A DNA stretch of 50,896 bases, taken from Lachnospiraceae bacterium UBA4260. Its GTDB lineage: Bacteria; Bacillota; Clostridia; Lachnospirales; Lachnospiraceae. The DNA is taken from positions 28,992-79,887 of the forward strand of contig DGWK01000005.1 in the NCBI GenBank assembly GCA_002395235.1. Direction: 5' to 3'. The notes beneath the pieces are model-generated. The model was given only the letters and a program-made list of their open reading frames with translations. It was not told where the DNA came from and did no database searches. Position numbers and translations under genes: made by a program. This document shows, in pieces, positions 24,779 through 33,796 of the stretch (position 1 is its first letter; each line of letters starts with the position of its first letter).

Positions 24779-25849
24779 TTGGGCAGCAATTGGATCGTGA
24801 GCATACTGATCTTTTTAGTGATTCTGGGAGTGATCGTGGTCTCCCATGAGTTCGGACATTTCATCATAGCGAGAAGGAACGGGATCCGCGTCAATGAATT
24901 TGATATCGGTTTCGGGCCGACCCTCCTCAAAAAGAGAATCGGGGAGACAGATTTCTGCCTGAAAATACTGCCTCTCGGCGGCGCCTGCATCTTCGAAGGC
25001 ATGGACGCACTGGAACAGGAGGAGAGAGATTCGCTGGCGCCGGACGCCTTCCCGAACGCGCCCGTCGGCGCCAGGATCGCGACCGTTCTCGCGGGACCGG
25101 CGGCCAACTTTATCATCGGCTATATTTTCGCGCTGATCATTGTGGCCTTCTGCGGGACAGACCTGCCGATCATCAACAAAGTGATGGACGACTCGGCAGC
25201 TATGGAAGCGGGACTTCAGGACGGCGACAGGATCGTGAAGATCGGAAACGAGAGTATCCATCTCTACAGAGAAGTCAGTCTCGCCTCCATGATGAATTAC
25301 GGAGAACCGCTGGAGATCACCTACGAGAGAGACGGCGCGAGAAATACGGTCACCGTCACGCCCAAATTCGATGAGGAGGCGGGCCGCTATTATATCGGCA
25401 TTCTTGGGGCCGGACAGGCGCACAAGTGCAATGCGATCGAGGTGTTCCAATACGGATTCTACGAGATCGAATACTGGATGCGGGTCACGCTTAAGTCCAT
25501 CGGCACTATTTTCACAGGACACTTTTCCAAGGATGACGTCTCGGGACCTGTCGGCGTCGTGCAGGTGGTCAACGACACCTACACAGAGGCACAGCCGTAC
25601 GGCCCTATGGTGGTGATCATGTCGCTCCTAAACCTGTCGACGCTGCTCACCATCAACCTGGGTATTATCAACCTGCTGCCGCTCCCTGCCCTGGACGGCG
25701 GACGGCTGGTATTCCTGGTCATTGAGGCGATTCGGGGAAAGCCCATCCCGCCGGAAAAGGAGGGCATGGTGCACCTGGCAGGTTTTATGGCGCTGATGGC
25801 CCTGATGGTCTTCGTGCTCTTTAACGACATTTCAAGGCTGTTCCGATAA
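24779..25849 (+). CDS. rseP: Site-2 intramembrane metalloprotease RseP family
   Basis: A 356-aa membrane zinc protease that cleaves anti-sigma factors or signal peptides within the membrane. HEFGH is at about residues 23-27 in the first helix, a PDZ domain spans about 135-215, and the second catalytic segment LLPLPALDGGRL lies in a late helix. The start is TTG at 24779 with AAGGAG upstream. It belongs to the uppS-cdsA-rseP-ispG-polC cluster. Confidence 0.93.
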   Translation: MGSNWIVSILIFLVILGVIVVSHEFGHFIIARRNGIRVNEFDIGFGPTLLKKRIGETDFCLKILPLGGACIFEGMDALEQEERDSLAPDAFPNAPVGARIATVLAGPAANFIIGYIFALIIVAFCGTDLPIINKVMDDSAAMEAGLQDGDRIVKIGNESIHLYREVSLASMMNYGEPLEITYERDGARNTVTVTPKFDEEAGRYYIGILGAGQAHKCNAIEVFQYGFYEIEYWMRVTLKSIGTIFTGHFSKDDVSGPVGVVQVVNDTYTEAQPYGPMVVIMSLLNLSTLLTINLGIINLLPLPALDGGRLVFLVIEAIRGKPIPPEKEGMVHLAGFMALMALMVFVLFNDISRLFR

Positions 25850-25893
25850 AGACGGCGGTCCTTGACACAGACATAACCAAACAGAGGTATTAT

Positions 25894-26949
25894 ATGGCAT
25901 ACAGAGACAACACCAAAGTAGTTAAGATCGGCGATCGGCTGATCGGAGGCGGAAATCCCATTCTGATCCAGTCGATGACCAATACCAGGACAGAGGACGT
26001 AAAGGCGACCGTGGAGCAGATCCACAGGCTGGAGCAGGCGGGATGCGAGATCATCCGCTGCACCGTGCCGACCATCGAGGCGGCCAAGGCTATCGCCGAG
26101 ATCAAAAAAGAGATCAGTATTCCGCTTGTGGCCGACATCCACTTCGATTACAAGATGGCGATCGCCGCCATGGAATACGGCGCGGACAAGATCCGCATCA
26201 ATCCCGGCAACATAGGCGGAAAAGAAAAGATCGAGGAAGTGGTCCGGTGCGCCAAGGAGAGACAGGTCCCGATCCGAGTGGGCGTCAACAGCGGCTCCCT
26301 GGAGAAAGACCTGGTGGAAAAATACGGGGGCGTAACAGCAGAAGGACTCGTCGAGAGCGCCCTGGACAAGGTTGCCATGGTCGAAGACTGCGGCTATGAT
26401 CAGATCGTGATCAGCATCAAGTCCTCCAACGTTATGATGTGCATCCGCGCCCATGAGATCCTGGCGCAGAAGACCGATTATCCGCTCCATGTGGGAATCA
26501 CGGAGGCGGGAACGCTCATGAGCGGAAACATCAAGTCGGCAGTGGGCCTTGGCGTCATTCTCTATCAGGGGATCGGCGACACGATCCGCGTCTCGCTGAC
26601 GGGAGATCCCGTAGAAGAGATCAAATCCGGAAAGCAGATCCTGCGCACACTGGGCCTTCGAACCGGCGGAATCGACGTCGTCTCATGTCCCACCTGCGGA
26701 AGGACCAAAATAGACCTGATCGGACTGGCTAACCAGGTAGAGACGATGGTGCAGGGATATCCGCTGAATATCAAAGTGGCGGTCATGGGTTGCGCCGTCA
26801 ACGGACCCGGCGAGGCCAGAGAAGCGGATCTGGGCATCGCGGGAGGCGTCGGAGAAGGACTGCTTATGAAACACGGAAAGATTATCCGCAAGGTTCCGGA
26901 GGGAGAACTTCTGGACGCGCTCAGGCAGGAACTGGACAGTATGCTTTGA
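25894..26949 (+). CDS. ispG: 4-hydroxy-3-methylbut-2-enyl diphosphate synthase
   Basis: A 351-aa [4Fe-4S] enzyme of the MEP pathway that reduces the cyclic diphosphate made by IspF. It shows SMTNTRTEDV near the N-terminus, a TIM-barrel body (RINPGNIGG, RVGVNSGSL) and the C-terminal cluster site with CPTCGRT and VMGCAVNGPGEARE, whose cysteines bind the cluster. Order rseP-ispG-polC is typical for Clostridia. AGAGGT lies about 9 nt before the ATG. Confidence 0.96.
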   Translation: MAYRDNTKVVKIGDRLIGGGNPILIQSMTNTRTEDVKATVEQIHRLEQAGCEIIRCTVPTIEAAKAIAEIKKEISIPLVADIHFDYKMAIAAMEYGADKIRINPGNIGGKEKIEEVVRCAKERQVPIRVGVNSGSLEKDLVEKYGGVTAEGLVESALDKVAMVEDCGYDQIVISIKSSNVMMCIRAHEILAQKTDYPLHVGITEAGTLMSGNIKSAVGLGVILYQGIGDTIRVSLTGDPVEEIKSGKQILRTLGLRTGGIDVVSCPTCGRTKIDLIGLANQVETMVQGYPLNIKVAVMGCAVNGPGEAREADLGIAGGVGEGLLMKHGKIIRKVPEGELLDALRQELDSML

Positions 26950-26999
26950 ATAATTAAAAATCATTGATGTCAATGATGTATCAAGAGGAACGGGGAAGA

Positions 27000-29900
27000 A
27001 TGAAAGCTTTTTTTGATGTATTTCCGACTCTGCAGGTCAAGACGGACCTCAGAGATTATTTTACCGAGACGGAAATAGAGCGCCTTACTACCAATAAGGA
27101 GCACACCAGGATCAAGGTCGTCCTGCATTCGGGACACCTGATCCACAAATCGCGCATTTACAGAATGCAGGATGAGATCTCCAGGCAGGTATTCCGCGAG
27201 AGGAACCCGGAGGTCTATATCGACGAGCACTACGCGCTGAGCGCCCAGTATACGCCGAGAAGGCTCATGGAGGAATATTTTGACTCGCTGGTCAGTGAGA
27301 TCGCGAGCTTCTCCCATGTCATGGGCCTGTACTTCCGGGAAGCCAGAGTGGACTACAAGGAAGACGGCGGGATCGTCATCGTCATTGAGGACACGTGCCT
27401 GAGCCGGAAACTGGCCTTCGCGCTGGAGGAGGCGCTCAACAGGATCTTCCGCGAGAGGTGCGGCGTTCCCGCGACCTTGACCGTGTCGCTGGAGCAGCGC
27501 AGGAAAAATACCGTCGAGAGAGTGGAGAGAGCGGTGCCGTTGCAAGGTGCGGAGGCCGCCTTTACGATCTCCGAGAACGCGCCGACAGAGCTCCCTCCCT
27601 GGGATCCGGCCGCAGCCCGGCAGCAGCAGGAGGAAAAAGAGGAAGAGGCGCCCAAGCTCTCCTTTGTCAAAAAAGAGGAGAGCGCAAAGCCTTCTTCGTC
27701 GGATGGGGACAGGCGCGGGCGCAGGTTCAAAGGGGCCGGCGCGCAGGGCGGCAAAAAGGTCGTCAGCCTCAAGCGGTCCAATAATCCCGACGTCCTCTAC
27801 GGAAGAGAGATCAGCGAGGACGCCATCCCGATCTGCGATGTGGTCGGAGAGATCGGCGAAGTGGTGGTCCGCGGCAAGATCCTGTCTAACAGCAGCAGAA
27901 ACATAAAGAACGACAAGACGATCGTCAAGTTCGCACTGACGGATCTGACGGACTCGATCTACTGCAAAGTTTTCGTCCCCACTCCGCTCTCCGAAGAGCT
28001 CCTGGGGTCTCTGGGGCCCGGCACCTGGATCAAGGTCAAGGGAGCGGCGGTCTTCGACACGTTCGAAAAGGAAGTCAGTATCTCTTCCCTGCAGGGCATC
28101 ATGTCGATCCCCTCTGTCGAGAAGAAGAGAGAGGACAACGCCCAGGTCAAGAGGGTCGAACTGCACTGCCACACGAAGATGAGCGATATGGACGGCGTGT
28201 CCGAGTGCAAGGACCTGGTCAAAAGAGCCTATGCCTGGGGAATGCCGGCCATCGCGATCACGGATCACGGCAATGTACAGGCTTTCCCGGACGCCAACCA
28301 CGTCCGCGAGGCGCTCCTCTCCTCGGAGAACAAGAAGAGAAAGGAAGAGGGCCTGCCTCCGGTGGACTCCCAGAACTTTTTCAAGGTCATTTACGGCGTG
28401 GAGTGCTATCTGGTGGACGACCTCAAGAAGAGTGTCGAGCTTGGATCGGCCGAGAAGCCGGACGACGAGCTCGGCGCGCAGAAGTTTGTCGTTTTCGACC
28501 TGGAGACGACCGGCTTTTCGCCGGAAAAGAACAGGATCATCGAATTCGGCGCCGTCAAAGTAGAGAACGGCCAGATCACAGGGCGCTTCTCGGAATTTGT
28601 CAATCCGGGCATACCGATTCCTTACAGGATCACGCAGCTGACCAGTATCACTGACGATATGGTCATCGACGCGGATCCGATCGAAAAGGTGCTCCCCCGT
28701 TTCCTGGAGTTCTCGGAAGGCTGCGTCCTGGTGGGACATAACGTAGGATTTGATATAGGCTTCGTGCGGGAAAACTGCAAGAGGCTTGGTTACGATTGCC
28801 CGTTTACAACCGTGGACACGCTGGGGATCTCCAGAGCCCTTCTGCCCGGGCACGCCAAATACACGCTGGACGCGGTCGCGAAGGTGTTGGGCGTATCCCT
28901 GGAAAATCATCACCGCGCGGTGGACGACGCCGAGTGCACGGCCGGGATTTTCCGCAAGCTCCTTCCGATGCTCGAAGAGAGGGGAGCCGATACCTTTGAG
29001 AAGGTGAACGCCTTAAGCGACAGCAATCCGGATATCATCAAGAGGCTCAGGACGCACCACTGCGTGCTTCTGGCCAAGAACAACACGGGAAGAGTGAATC
29101 TGTATACCATGATCAGCGATTCCCACCTCAAATACTTTTTCAAAAAGCCCAGGATTCCCAAGAGTCTGCTGATGAAGCACAGAGAGGGAATCCTTGTCGG
29201 AAGTGCCTGCGTCTCCGGCGAACTGTTCGAGGCGATCCTAGAGGAGCGCGGAGATGAAGCGGTGGCAGGCATCGCGGATTTCTACGACTATCTGGAGATC
29301 CAGCCCAGGGACAACAACCGGTTCCTCCTGGAGTCCCCCAGAATGCAGGGGAGATATCCGCAGATCAAGACGGAAGAGGACCTTCTCGACCTCAACCGAA
29401 GGATCGTAAAGCTGGGCGAGCAGCTCGGAAAGCCCGTCGTGGCGACCGGGGACGTGCACTTCATGGATCCCGAGGATGAGATCTACCGCAGTATCATTCA
29501 GGACGGAATGGGTATGTCGGACGAAGACCCGGCCCCTCTGTACCTCCGGACGACCGAGGATATGCTGCAGGAGTTTTCCTATCTCGGCGCGCAGAAGGCC
29601 GAGGAAGTGGTCATCACGAACACGCGCAAGATCGCGGATATGATCGACGCCATTTCGCCGGTGCGTCCCGATAAGTGCCCTCCGGTCATCCCGAACTCGG
29701 ACGAATCACTGACCGAGATCTGCTACAACAAGGCGCACTCCATGTACGGGGATCCTCTGCCGCCCATCGTCGAAGAGAGACTGCAGAGAGAACTGGGTTC
29801 CATCATCAAGAACGGCTACTCGGTCATGTACATCATCGCGCAGAAGCTGGTGTGGAAATCCGTGGAAGACGGCTACCTGGTCGGATCGAGAGGATCCGTC

Positions 29901-31574
29901 GGTTCCTCTTTTGTCGCGACTATGTCGGGCATAACGGAAGTCAATCCGCTTCCGCCGCATTATTACTGCACGGAGTGCCACTTCAGCGACTTCGACTCGC
30001 CGGAAGTGAAAGCCTATGCGGGACGATGCGGGATCGACATGCCGCCCAGGATCTGCCCGCGCTGCGGAAAGCCCCTGAAAAAGGACGGATTTGATATCCC
30101 CTTCGAGACCTTCCTTGGATTTAAGGGCGACAAGGAGCCGGATATCGACCTGAACTTCTCGGGCGAGTACCAGAGTAAAGCTCACGCTTACACCAAGGTC
30201 ATTTTCGGCCATGAGCAGACTTTTAAAGCGGGTACCATCGCGACCGTGGCGGACAAGACCGCTTACGGCTATGTCAAGAATTATTTCGAGAGAAAGGGCG
30301 TCGCAAAGAGAAACTGTGAGATCGAGCGGCTGCTGCAGGGCTGCACGGGCATCCGCCGCAGTACCGGCCAGCACCCGGGCGGTATTGTAGTACTCCCTCT
30401 GGGAGAAGATATCAATACTTTCACGCCGGTCCAGCATCCGGCCAACGATATGACGACGGATATCATCACGACGCACTTTGACTATCACTCCATCGATCAC
30501 AACCTGCTGAAGCTGGACATTCTCGGACACGATGATCCCACTATGATCAGGATGCTGCAGGATCTGACGGGACTCGATCCTATGGACATTCCACTGGACG
30601 ACCCCACCGTCATGAGCCTGTTCAGTTCTACCGAGGCGCTCGGGATCACGCCCGAGCAGAACGGAGGCATAGATGTGGGTTCCCTGGGAATCCCCGAGTT
30701 CGGCACCAAATTCGTAATCGGTATGCTGGACGACACGAGACCCACGACCATGTCGGAGCTGGTCCGCATCTCCGGTCTGTCCCACGGAACGGACGTGTGG
30801 CTGGGCAACGCGCAGTCGCTGATCCAGAGCGGCAAAGCTACGCTTTCGACGGCGATCTGTACCCGTGACGACATCATGTCCTACCTGATCGGCATGAATA
30901 TGGACAAATCACTGTCATTTAAGACGATGGAATCCGTCCGTAAAGGTAAAGGACTGACTCCGCAGATGAAGGAAGCCATGGAAGCTGCAGGCGTTCCGGA
31001 CTGGTATATCGAGTCCTGCCTGAAGATCAAGTACATGTTCCCCAGGGCCCATGCGGCCGCCTATGTCATGATGGCGCTGAGAATTGCATACTGCAAAGTA
31101 TTCCACCCTCTGGCTTACTATGCCGCCTATTACAGCATCAGGGCCTCGGCTTTCTCCTATGAGATCATGTGCCAGGGCCAGGCGCATTTGCTGGAAGTCA
31201 TGGCCGAATATAATAAAAGAAAAGATACGCTCACGCCCAAAGAACTGGCCACGCTCGACGACTGCCTGATCGTCAGGGAGATGTACGCGAGGGGCATTGA
31301 GTTTACGCCGATCGATATTTTTACAGCGGGATCAAGAAACTGTAAGATCGTGGACGGAAAGATCATGCCGTCGCTCACGAGCATCGACGGAATGGGTGAA
31401 AAAGCGGCGGACGCCGTGGTGGAAGCTGCCAAAGACGGACCTTTTATCTCGAGAGACGATTTCTGGAACAGGACCAAGGTCCCCAAGACCGTGGTGGAGA
31501 AGATGCACGCCATGGGACTTCTGGGAGATCTTCCCGAGAGCAACCAGATCTCGCTCTTTGATATCATGAACTGA
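27000..31574 (+). CDS. polC: DNA polymerase III alpha subunit, PolC type
   Basis: A 1524-aa replicative polymerase specific to low-GC Gram-positives. The N-terminal and OB regions (KILSNSSRNIKNDKTIVKF) are followed by a PHP domain (VELHCHTKMSDMDG), a 3'-5' proofreading exonuclease inserted in it (FDLETTGFSPEKNRIIEFG), then the polymerase core with a zinc site (CTECHFSDFD, CPRCGKPL) and PDIDLNFSGEYQ. The ATG at 27000 is preferred for the GGGGAAG before it and the family-like start MKAFFDVF; an ATG at 26964 is possible. An Ala/Glu/Lys-rich linker lies near residues 195-265. Confidence 0.96.
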   Translation: MKAFFDVFPTLQVKTDLRDYFTETEIERLTTNKEHTRIKVVLHSGHLIHKSRIYRMQDEISRQVFRERNPEVYIDEHYALSAQYTPRRLMEEYFDSLVSEIASFSHVMGLYFREARVDYKEDGGIVIVIEDTCLSRKLAFALEEALNRIFRERCGVPATLTVSLEQRRKNTVERVERAVPLQGAEAAFTISENAPTELPPWDPAAARQQQEEKEEEAPKLSFVKKEESAKPSSSDGDRRGRRFKGAGAQGGKKVVSLKRSNNPDVLYGREISEDAIPICDVVGEIGEVVVRGKILSNSSRNIKNDKTIVKFALTDLTDSIYCKVFVPTPLSEELLGSLGPGTWIKVKGAAVFDTFEKEVSISSLQGIMSIPSVEKKREDNAQVKRVELHCHTKMSDMDGVSECKDLVKRAYAWGMPAIAITDHGNVQAFPDANHVREALLSSENKKRKEEGLPPVDSQNFFKVIYGVECYLVDDLKKSVELGSAEKPDDELGAQKFVVFDLETTGFSPEKNRIIEFGAVKVENGQITGRFSEFVNPGIPIPYRITQLTSITDDMVIDADPIEKVLPRFLEFSEGCVLVGHNVGFDIGFVRENCKRLGYDCPFTTVDTLGISRALLPGHAKYTLDAVAKVLGVSLENHHRAVDDAECTAGIFRKLLPMLEERGADTFEKVNALSDSNPDIIKRLRTHHCVLLAKNNTGRVNLYTMISDSHLKYFFKKPRIPKSLLMKHREGILVGSACVSGELFEAILEERGDEAVAGIADFYDYLEIQPRDNNRFLLESPRMQGRYPQIKTEEDLLDLNRRIVKLGEQLGKPVVATGDVHFMDPEDEIYRSIIQDGMGMSDEDPAPLYLRTTEDMLQEFSYLGAQKAEEVVITNTRKIADMIDAISPVRPDKCPPVIPNSDESLTEICYNKAHSMYGDPLPPIVEERLQRELGSIIKNGYSVMYIIAQKLVWKSVEDGYLVGSRGSVGSSFVATMSGITEVNPLPPHYYCTECHFSDFDSPEVKAYAGRCGIDMPPRICPRCGKPLKKDGFDIPFETFLGFKGDKEPDIDLNFSGEYQSKAHAYTKVIFGHEQTFKAGTIATVADKTAYGYVKNYFERKGVAKRNCEIERLLQGCTGIRRSTGQHPGGIVVLPLGEDINTFTPVQHPANDMTTDIITTHFDYHSIDHNLLKLDILGHDDPTMIRMLQDLTGLDPMDIPLDDPTVMSLFSSTEALGITPEQNGGIDVGSLGIPEFGTKFVIGMLDDTRPTTMSELVRISGLSHGTDVWLGNAQSLIQSGKATLSTAICTRDDIMSYLIGMNMDKSLSFKTMESVRKGKGLTPQMKEAMEAAGVPDWYIESCLKIKYMFPRAHAAAYVMMALRIAYCKVFHPLAYYAAYYSIRASAFSYEIMCQGQAHLLEVMAEYNKRKDTLTPKELATLDDCLIVREMYARGIEFTPIDIFTAGSRNCKIVDGKIMPSLTSIDGMGEKAADAVVEAAKDGPFISRDDFWNRTKVPKTVVEKMHAMGLLGDLPESNQISLFDIMN

Positions 31575-31585
31575 CGGAGGTGACT

Positions 31586-32383
31586 ATGCGAACTGACAAA
31601 GACCCGCGCAGGGGTAGAAACAGAGACTATATCCCCAACGACGAGATCGACAGGGAGGAGAAAGCCGACATCAGGCAGCAGAAAAAAGGAAATGTGGTCA
31701 GTGTGATCCTGGGAGGCATCGTTGTGATCTCCCTGATCGCTTTTCTCTTCGTTCTTCTCGACAGCGGAATACTGACCGGCGAGGCGCAGAGGCTTTACGG
31801 GTCTCCGCAGGCGTCTGAGAACGCCGGCAGCGGCGAGCTGACGCAGGAGGAAAAGAAGGCGGCGGAAGAGGAAGCCCGGAAGGCGGAGGAAGAAGCCAAG
31901 GAGAAGAAGCGGCAGGAGGAAGAAGCGAAGCGGGCCGAGGAGGAAGCGGCCCAAAAAGCGAAGCAGGAAGAAGAGGAAAAGGCCAGAGAAGAAGAGGAGA
32001 GAAAGAAAGCCGAGGAGAGAGCGGAGAAGCAGGCGGAGATCGATGAGAAGGAAGCCAAGCGCAAAAAAGAGCTGGAAGAGGAGCAGGAGGTCCTTTCGGG
32101 AGACTATATCCTTCCGGACAGCAACAGCCGTTACTACTCTGAGGAAGAGATATCCGGACTCACCGACAGGGAAGTACTGTTTGCCCTGAATGAGATCTAC
32201 GCCCGAAAAGGCAGGATCTTCACCGGGGAAGAATTCAGGAGATACTTCGAGAGCAAGAGCTGGTACAACGGAACGATTCCTGCGGAGGAATTCGACGCCA
32301 ACCAGAATGAGCGCTTCAATGAATACGAAAAGGCGAACATAAACCTTCTTGTTAAAGAGGCGCAGGATCGGGGAATCCGCTGA
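31586..32383 (+). CDS. Membrane-anchored coiled-coil protein with YARHG domain
   Basis: A 265-aa protein: a charged N-terminus, one membrane helix (about 40-62), a long Glu/Lys/Ala coiled coil (about 80-170), then a C-terminal YARHG-like domain (about 180-262; ALNEIYARKGRIF, SWYNGTIPAEEF). YARHG domains are extracellular and of unknown function. The ATG at 31586 follows GGAGGTGA; a GTG 6 nt earlier is less likely. It lies 11 nt after polC, so is probably co-transcribed and ends the operon. The tail composition resembles that of the class A PBP. Confidence 0.8.
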   Translation: MRTDKDPRRGRNRDYIPNDEIDREEKADIRQQKKGNVVSVILGGIVVISLIAFLFVLLDSGILTGEAQRLYGSPQASENAGSGELTQEEKKAAEEEARKAEEEAKEKKRQEEEAKRAEEEAAQKAKQEEEEKAREEEERKKAEERAEKQAEIDEKEAKRKKELEEEQEVLSGDYILPDSNSRYYSEEEISGLTDREVLFALNEIYARKGRIFTGEEFRRYFESKSWYNGTIPAEEFDANQNERFNEYEKANINLLVKEAQDRGIR

Positions 32384-32415
32384 TCGGATTTCCGGATAGA
32401 CATAAGGAACTTGAC

Positions 32416-32483
32416 GGGCCCCCTCGGGGCCGGCACGGGTGCGATATGTGGTATCGCGGCGTGGCGGGTCGGAGGGGGTTTTT
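32416..32483 (+). terminator. Terminator with competing hairpin at the end of the polC operon
   Basis: CCCCCTC (32419-32425) can pair with GAGGGGG (32472-32478) directly before TTTTT, with GCGATA/TATCGC nested inside. The same C run can instead fold locally as GGCCCC-CTC-GGGGCC. Only one fold can form at a time. The rest of the gap to 32612 shows no gene. Confidence 0.65.
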
Positions 32484-32612
32484 GTGTGGGCAAGGTTTTT
32501 TCATATCGTAGGGGGAGGATGGCTTGTGCCGGCTTGCAGATACCGACCGACAACAAACAATTGTTATTTCGTATGGAAATTATAAAAATTTTGAGGAGAT
32601 AGATGATACTGC

Positions 32613-32641
32613 TTGACAAAATAGATTGTACAAAATATAAT
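32613..32641 (+). promoter_or_regulatory. Perfect-consensus promoter of the glutathione peroxidase gene
   Basis: TTGACA (32613-32618), 17-bp spacer, TATAAT (32636-32641). TTGTACAA, an 8-bp palindrome, lies in the spacer, and TTAATT/AATTAA (32668-32684) lies downstream. Either could be an operator; neither matches a site I can name with confidence. Confidence 0.85.
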
Positions 32642-32698
32642 TTAATAAAACTAAACAAGTAAGATAATTAATTTATATAATTAAAAAGGAGGCCGAAC

Positions 32699-33241
32699 AT
32701 GGGTGTTTATGATTATGTGATCAAGAATGGAAAAGGCGAAGATGTAGCAATGAGCGATTACAAGGGCAAGGTCCTTCTGATCGTCAACACAGCGACGGGC
32801 TGCGGATTTACTCCTCAGTACGAAGCACTTGAGAAAATGTATGAGAAGTATCATGACAAAGGACTCGAGATCATCGATATTCCCTGCAATCAGTTTGCAG
32901 GACAGACGCCCGGAACCGATGAGGAGATCCATCAGTTCTGCACGCTCAAGTATAATACGCAGTTCCCGCAGATGAAGAAATCAGATGTGAATGGTGAAAA
33001 TGAGCTTCCTCTTTACACTTATCTTAAAGGGCAGCAGGGATTTAAGGGATTTGGCTTCGGTCCCAAGGCGCTTGCCATGAGTGCTATGCTGAAGACCATC
33101 GACAAGGATTACAAGAATAACCCTAATATCAAGTGGAATTTCACCAAGTTCGCAGTCGACCGCGAGGGCAAGGTTGTTGCCAGATTTGAGCCTACGGAAG
33201 ATATGAAGAAAGTAGAGGAATTTGTTGCCGGACTTCTTTGA
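32699..33241 (+). CDS. Glutathione peroxidase family protein (Cys type)
   Basis: A 180-aa thioredoxin-fold peroxidase. The catalytic tetrad elements are visible: Cys35 in NTATGCGFTPQY, Gln in IPCNQFAGQ, and Trp-Asn in IKWNFTKF. The active residue is an ordinary TGC codon, not selenocysteine. Firmicute homologues (BsaA/GpxA type) usually use thioredoxin and reduce hydroperoxides in the cytoplasm. It is monocistronic, with its own strong promoter and AAAAGGAGG; this and AT-rich flanks set it apart from the operons around it and may mark insertion. Confidence 0.93.
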   Translation: MGVYDYVIKNGKGEDVAMSDYKGKVLLIVNTATGCGFTPQYEALEKMYEKYHDKGLEIIDIPCNQFAGQTPGTDEEIHQFCTLKYNTQFPQMKKSDVNGENELPLYTYLKGQQGFKGFGFGPKALAMSAMLKTIDKDYKNNPNIKWNFTKFAVDREGKVVARFEPTEDMKKVEEFVAGLL

Positions 33242-33269
33242 TCCGCATAAAAAGATTTGAAAAAAGTGC

Positions 33270-33298
33270 TTGCATGACCAACGATCTTATGCTAAAGT
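33270..33298 (+). promoter_or_regulatory. Promoter of tRNA-Glu
   Basis: -35 TTGCAT (33270-33275), 17-bp spacer, -10 TAAAGT (33293-33298) with an extended TGC, 20 bp before the tRNA. Confidence 0.6.
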
Positions 33299-33318
33299 AA
33301 CTTATGCGTTAAGCAAAT

Positions 33319-33390
33319 GGCTCGTTGGTCAAGGGGTCAAGACGCCGCCCTCTCACGGCGGAATCATGGGTTCGATTCCCGTACGAGCTA
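33319..33390 (+). tRNA. tRNA-Glu (anticodon CTC)
   Basis: A 72-nt cloverleaf. Acceptor GGCTCGT/ACGAGCT has a G1-U72 wobble. The anticodon stem is CCGCC/GGCGG around CTCTCAC with anticodon CTC, and the T arm is ATGGG-TTCGATT-CCCGT. Discriminator A. CCA is not encoded. Confidence 0.93.
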
Positions 33391-33392
33391 CT

Positions 33393-33422
33393 AAGCTGTC
33401 AGTTTCAACTGGCAGCTTTTTT
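33393..33422 (+). terminator. Intrinsic terminator of tRNA-Glu
   Basis: AAGCTGTCAGT pairs with ACTGGCAGCTT (one G-U) around TTCA, followed by a T run. Confidence 0.9.
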
Positions 33423-33442
33423 GATGCGTGTCCACGGAGCCT

Positions 33443-33507
33443 GAATCGGTTATCACACCACTGCCTATGCAGCGAGAATGAATCGGAAATCACGACATCG
33501 CTTATGC
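33443..33507. repeat. Imperfect 28-nt direct repeats after tRNA-Glu
   Basis: Two related stretches beginning GAATCGG and ending TATGC lie at 33443-33470 and 33480-33507, spaced by 37 nt. They are of unknown meaning; no gene lies between the tRNA terminator and the rimP promoter. Confidence 0.4.
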
Positions 33508-33587
33508 CCGGAAGCCCGCTTTGATGGTATTGTCCATACCCACGGCTGGGGATTTTTGGCTAAATCGCAGGAATTTTCCGAAAAAAC

Positions 33588-33616
33588 TTGCAATTTAAGT
33601 TTATTTGTGGTAATTT
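33588..33616 (+). promoter_or_regulatory. Candidate promoter of the rimP-nusA-infB operon
   Basis: -35 TTGCAA (33588-33593), 17-bp spacer, -10 TAATTT (33611-33616) in AT-rich DNA. It predicts a leader of about 175 nt before rimP. Confidence 0.5.
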
Positions 33617-33644
33617 GCTAATGTTGAATATGGTAAGGTTAAGA

Positions 33645-33672
33645 AGTGGGCTTGCAAGTCCACTTTTTTGAT
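33645..33672 (+). terminator. Early terminator in the rimP-nusA leader
   Basis: AAGTGGGCTTG pairs with CAAGTCCACTT (G-U pairs) followed by a TTTTTT run, only about 25 nt after the likely transcription start and 125 nt before rimP. This is the layout of transcription attenuation. Confidence 0.7.
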
Positions 33673-33748
33673 GTCCTGAAGCGGGCTTGCCCGGACAGGA
33701 AGATCGCACGCGAGGGAATACGCCGGGAGGGCGCAGCGACCCGCGAGC

Positions 33749-33786
33749 GGCTCGCAATGCGAGCCCTGCATGACCGGATACCGGTC
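33749..33786 (+). promoter_or_regulatory. Tandem triloop hairpins before rimP
   Basis: GGCTCGC-AAT-GCGAGCC (33749-33765) and GACCGG-ATA-CCGGTC (33772-33786) end 1 nt before the GAGGAGG ribosome-binding site. The first stem is identical to that of 13229-13245 before the PBP gene. Confidence 0.65.
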
Positions 33787-33796
33787 GAGGAGGAAT

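Noticed and set aside
32699..33241. Selenocysteine glutathione peroxidase
   Set aside because: The active site codon is TGC (Cys35); there is no in-frame TGA.
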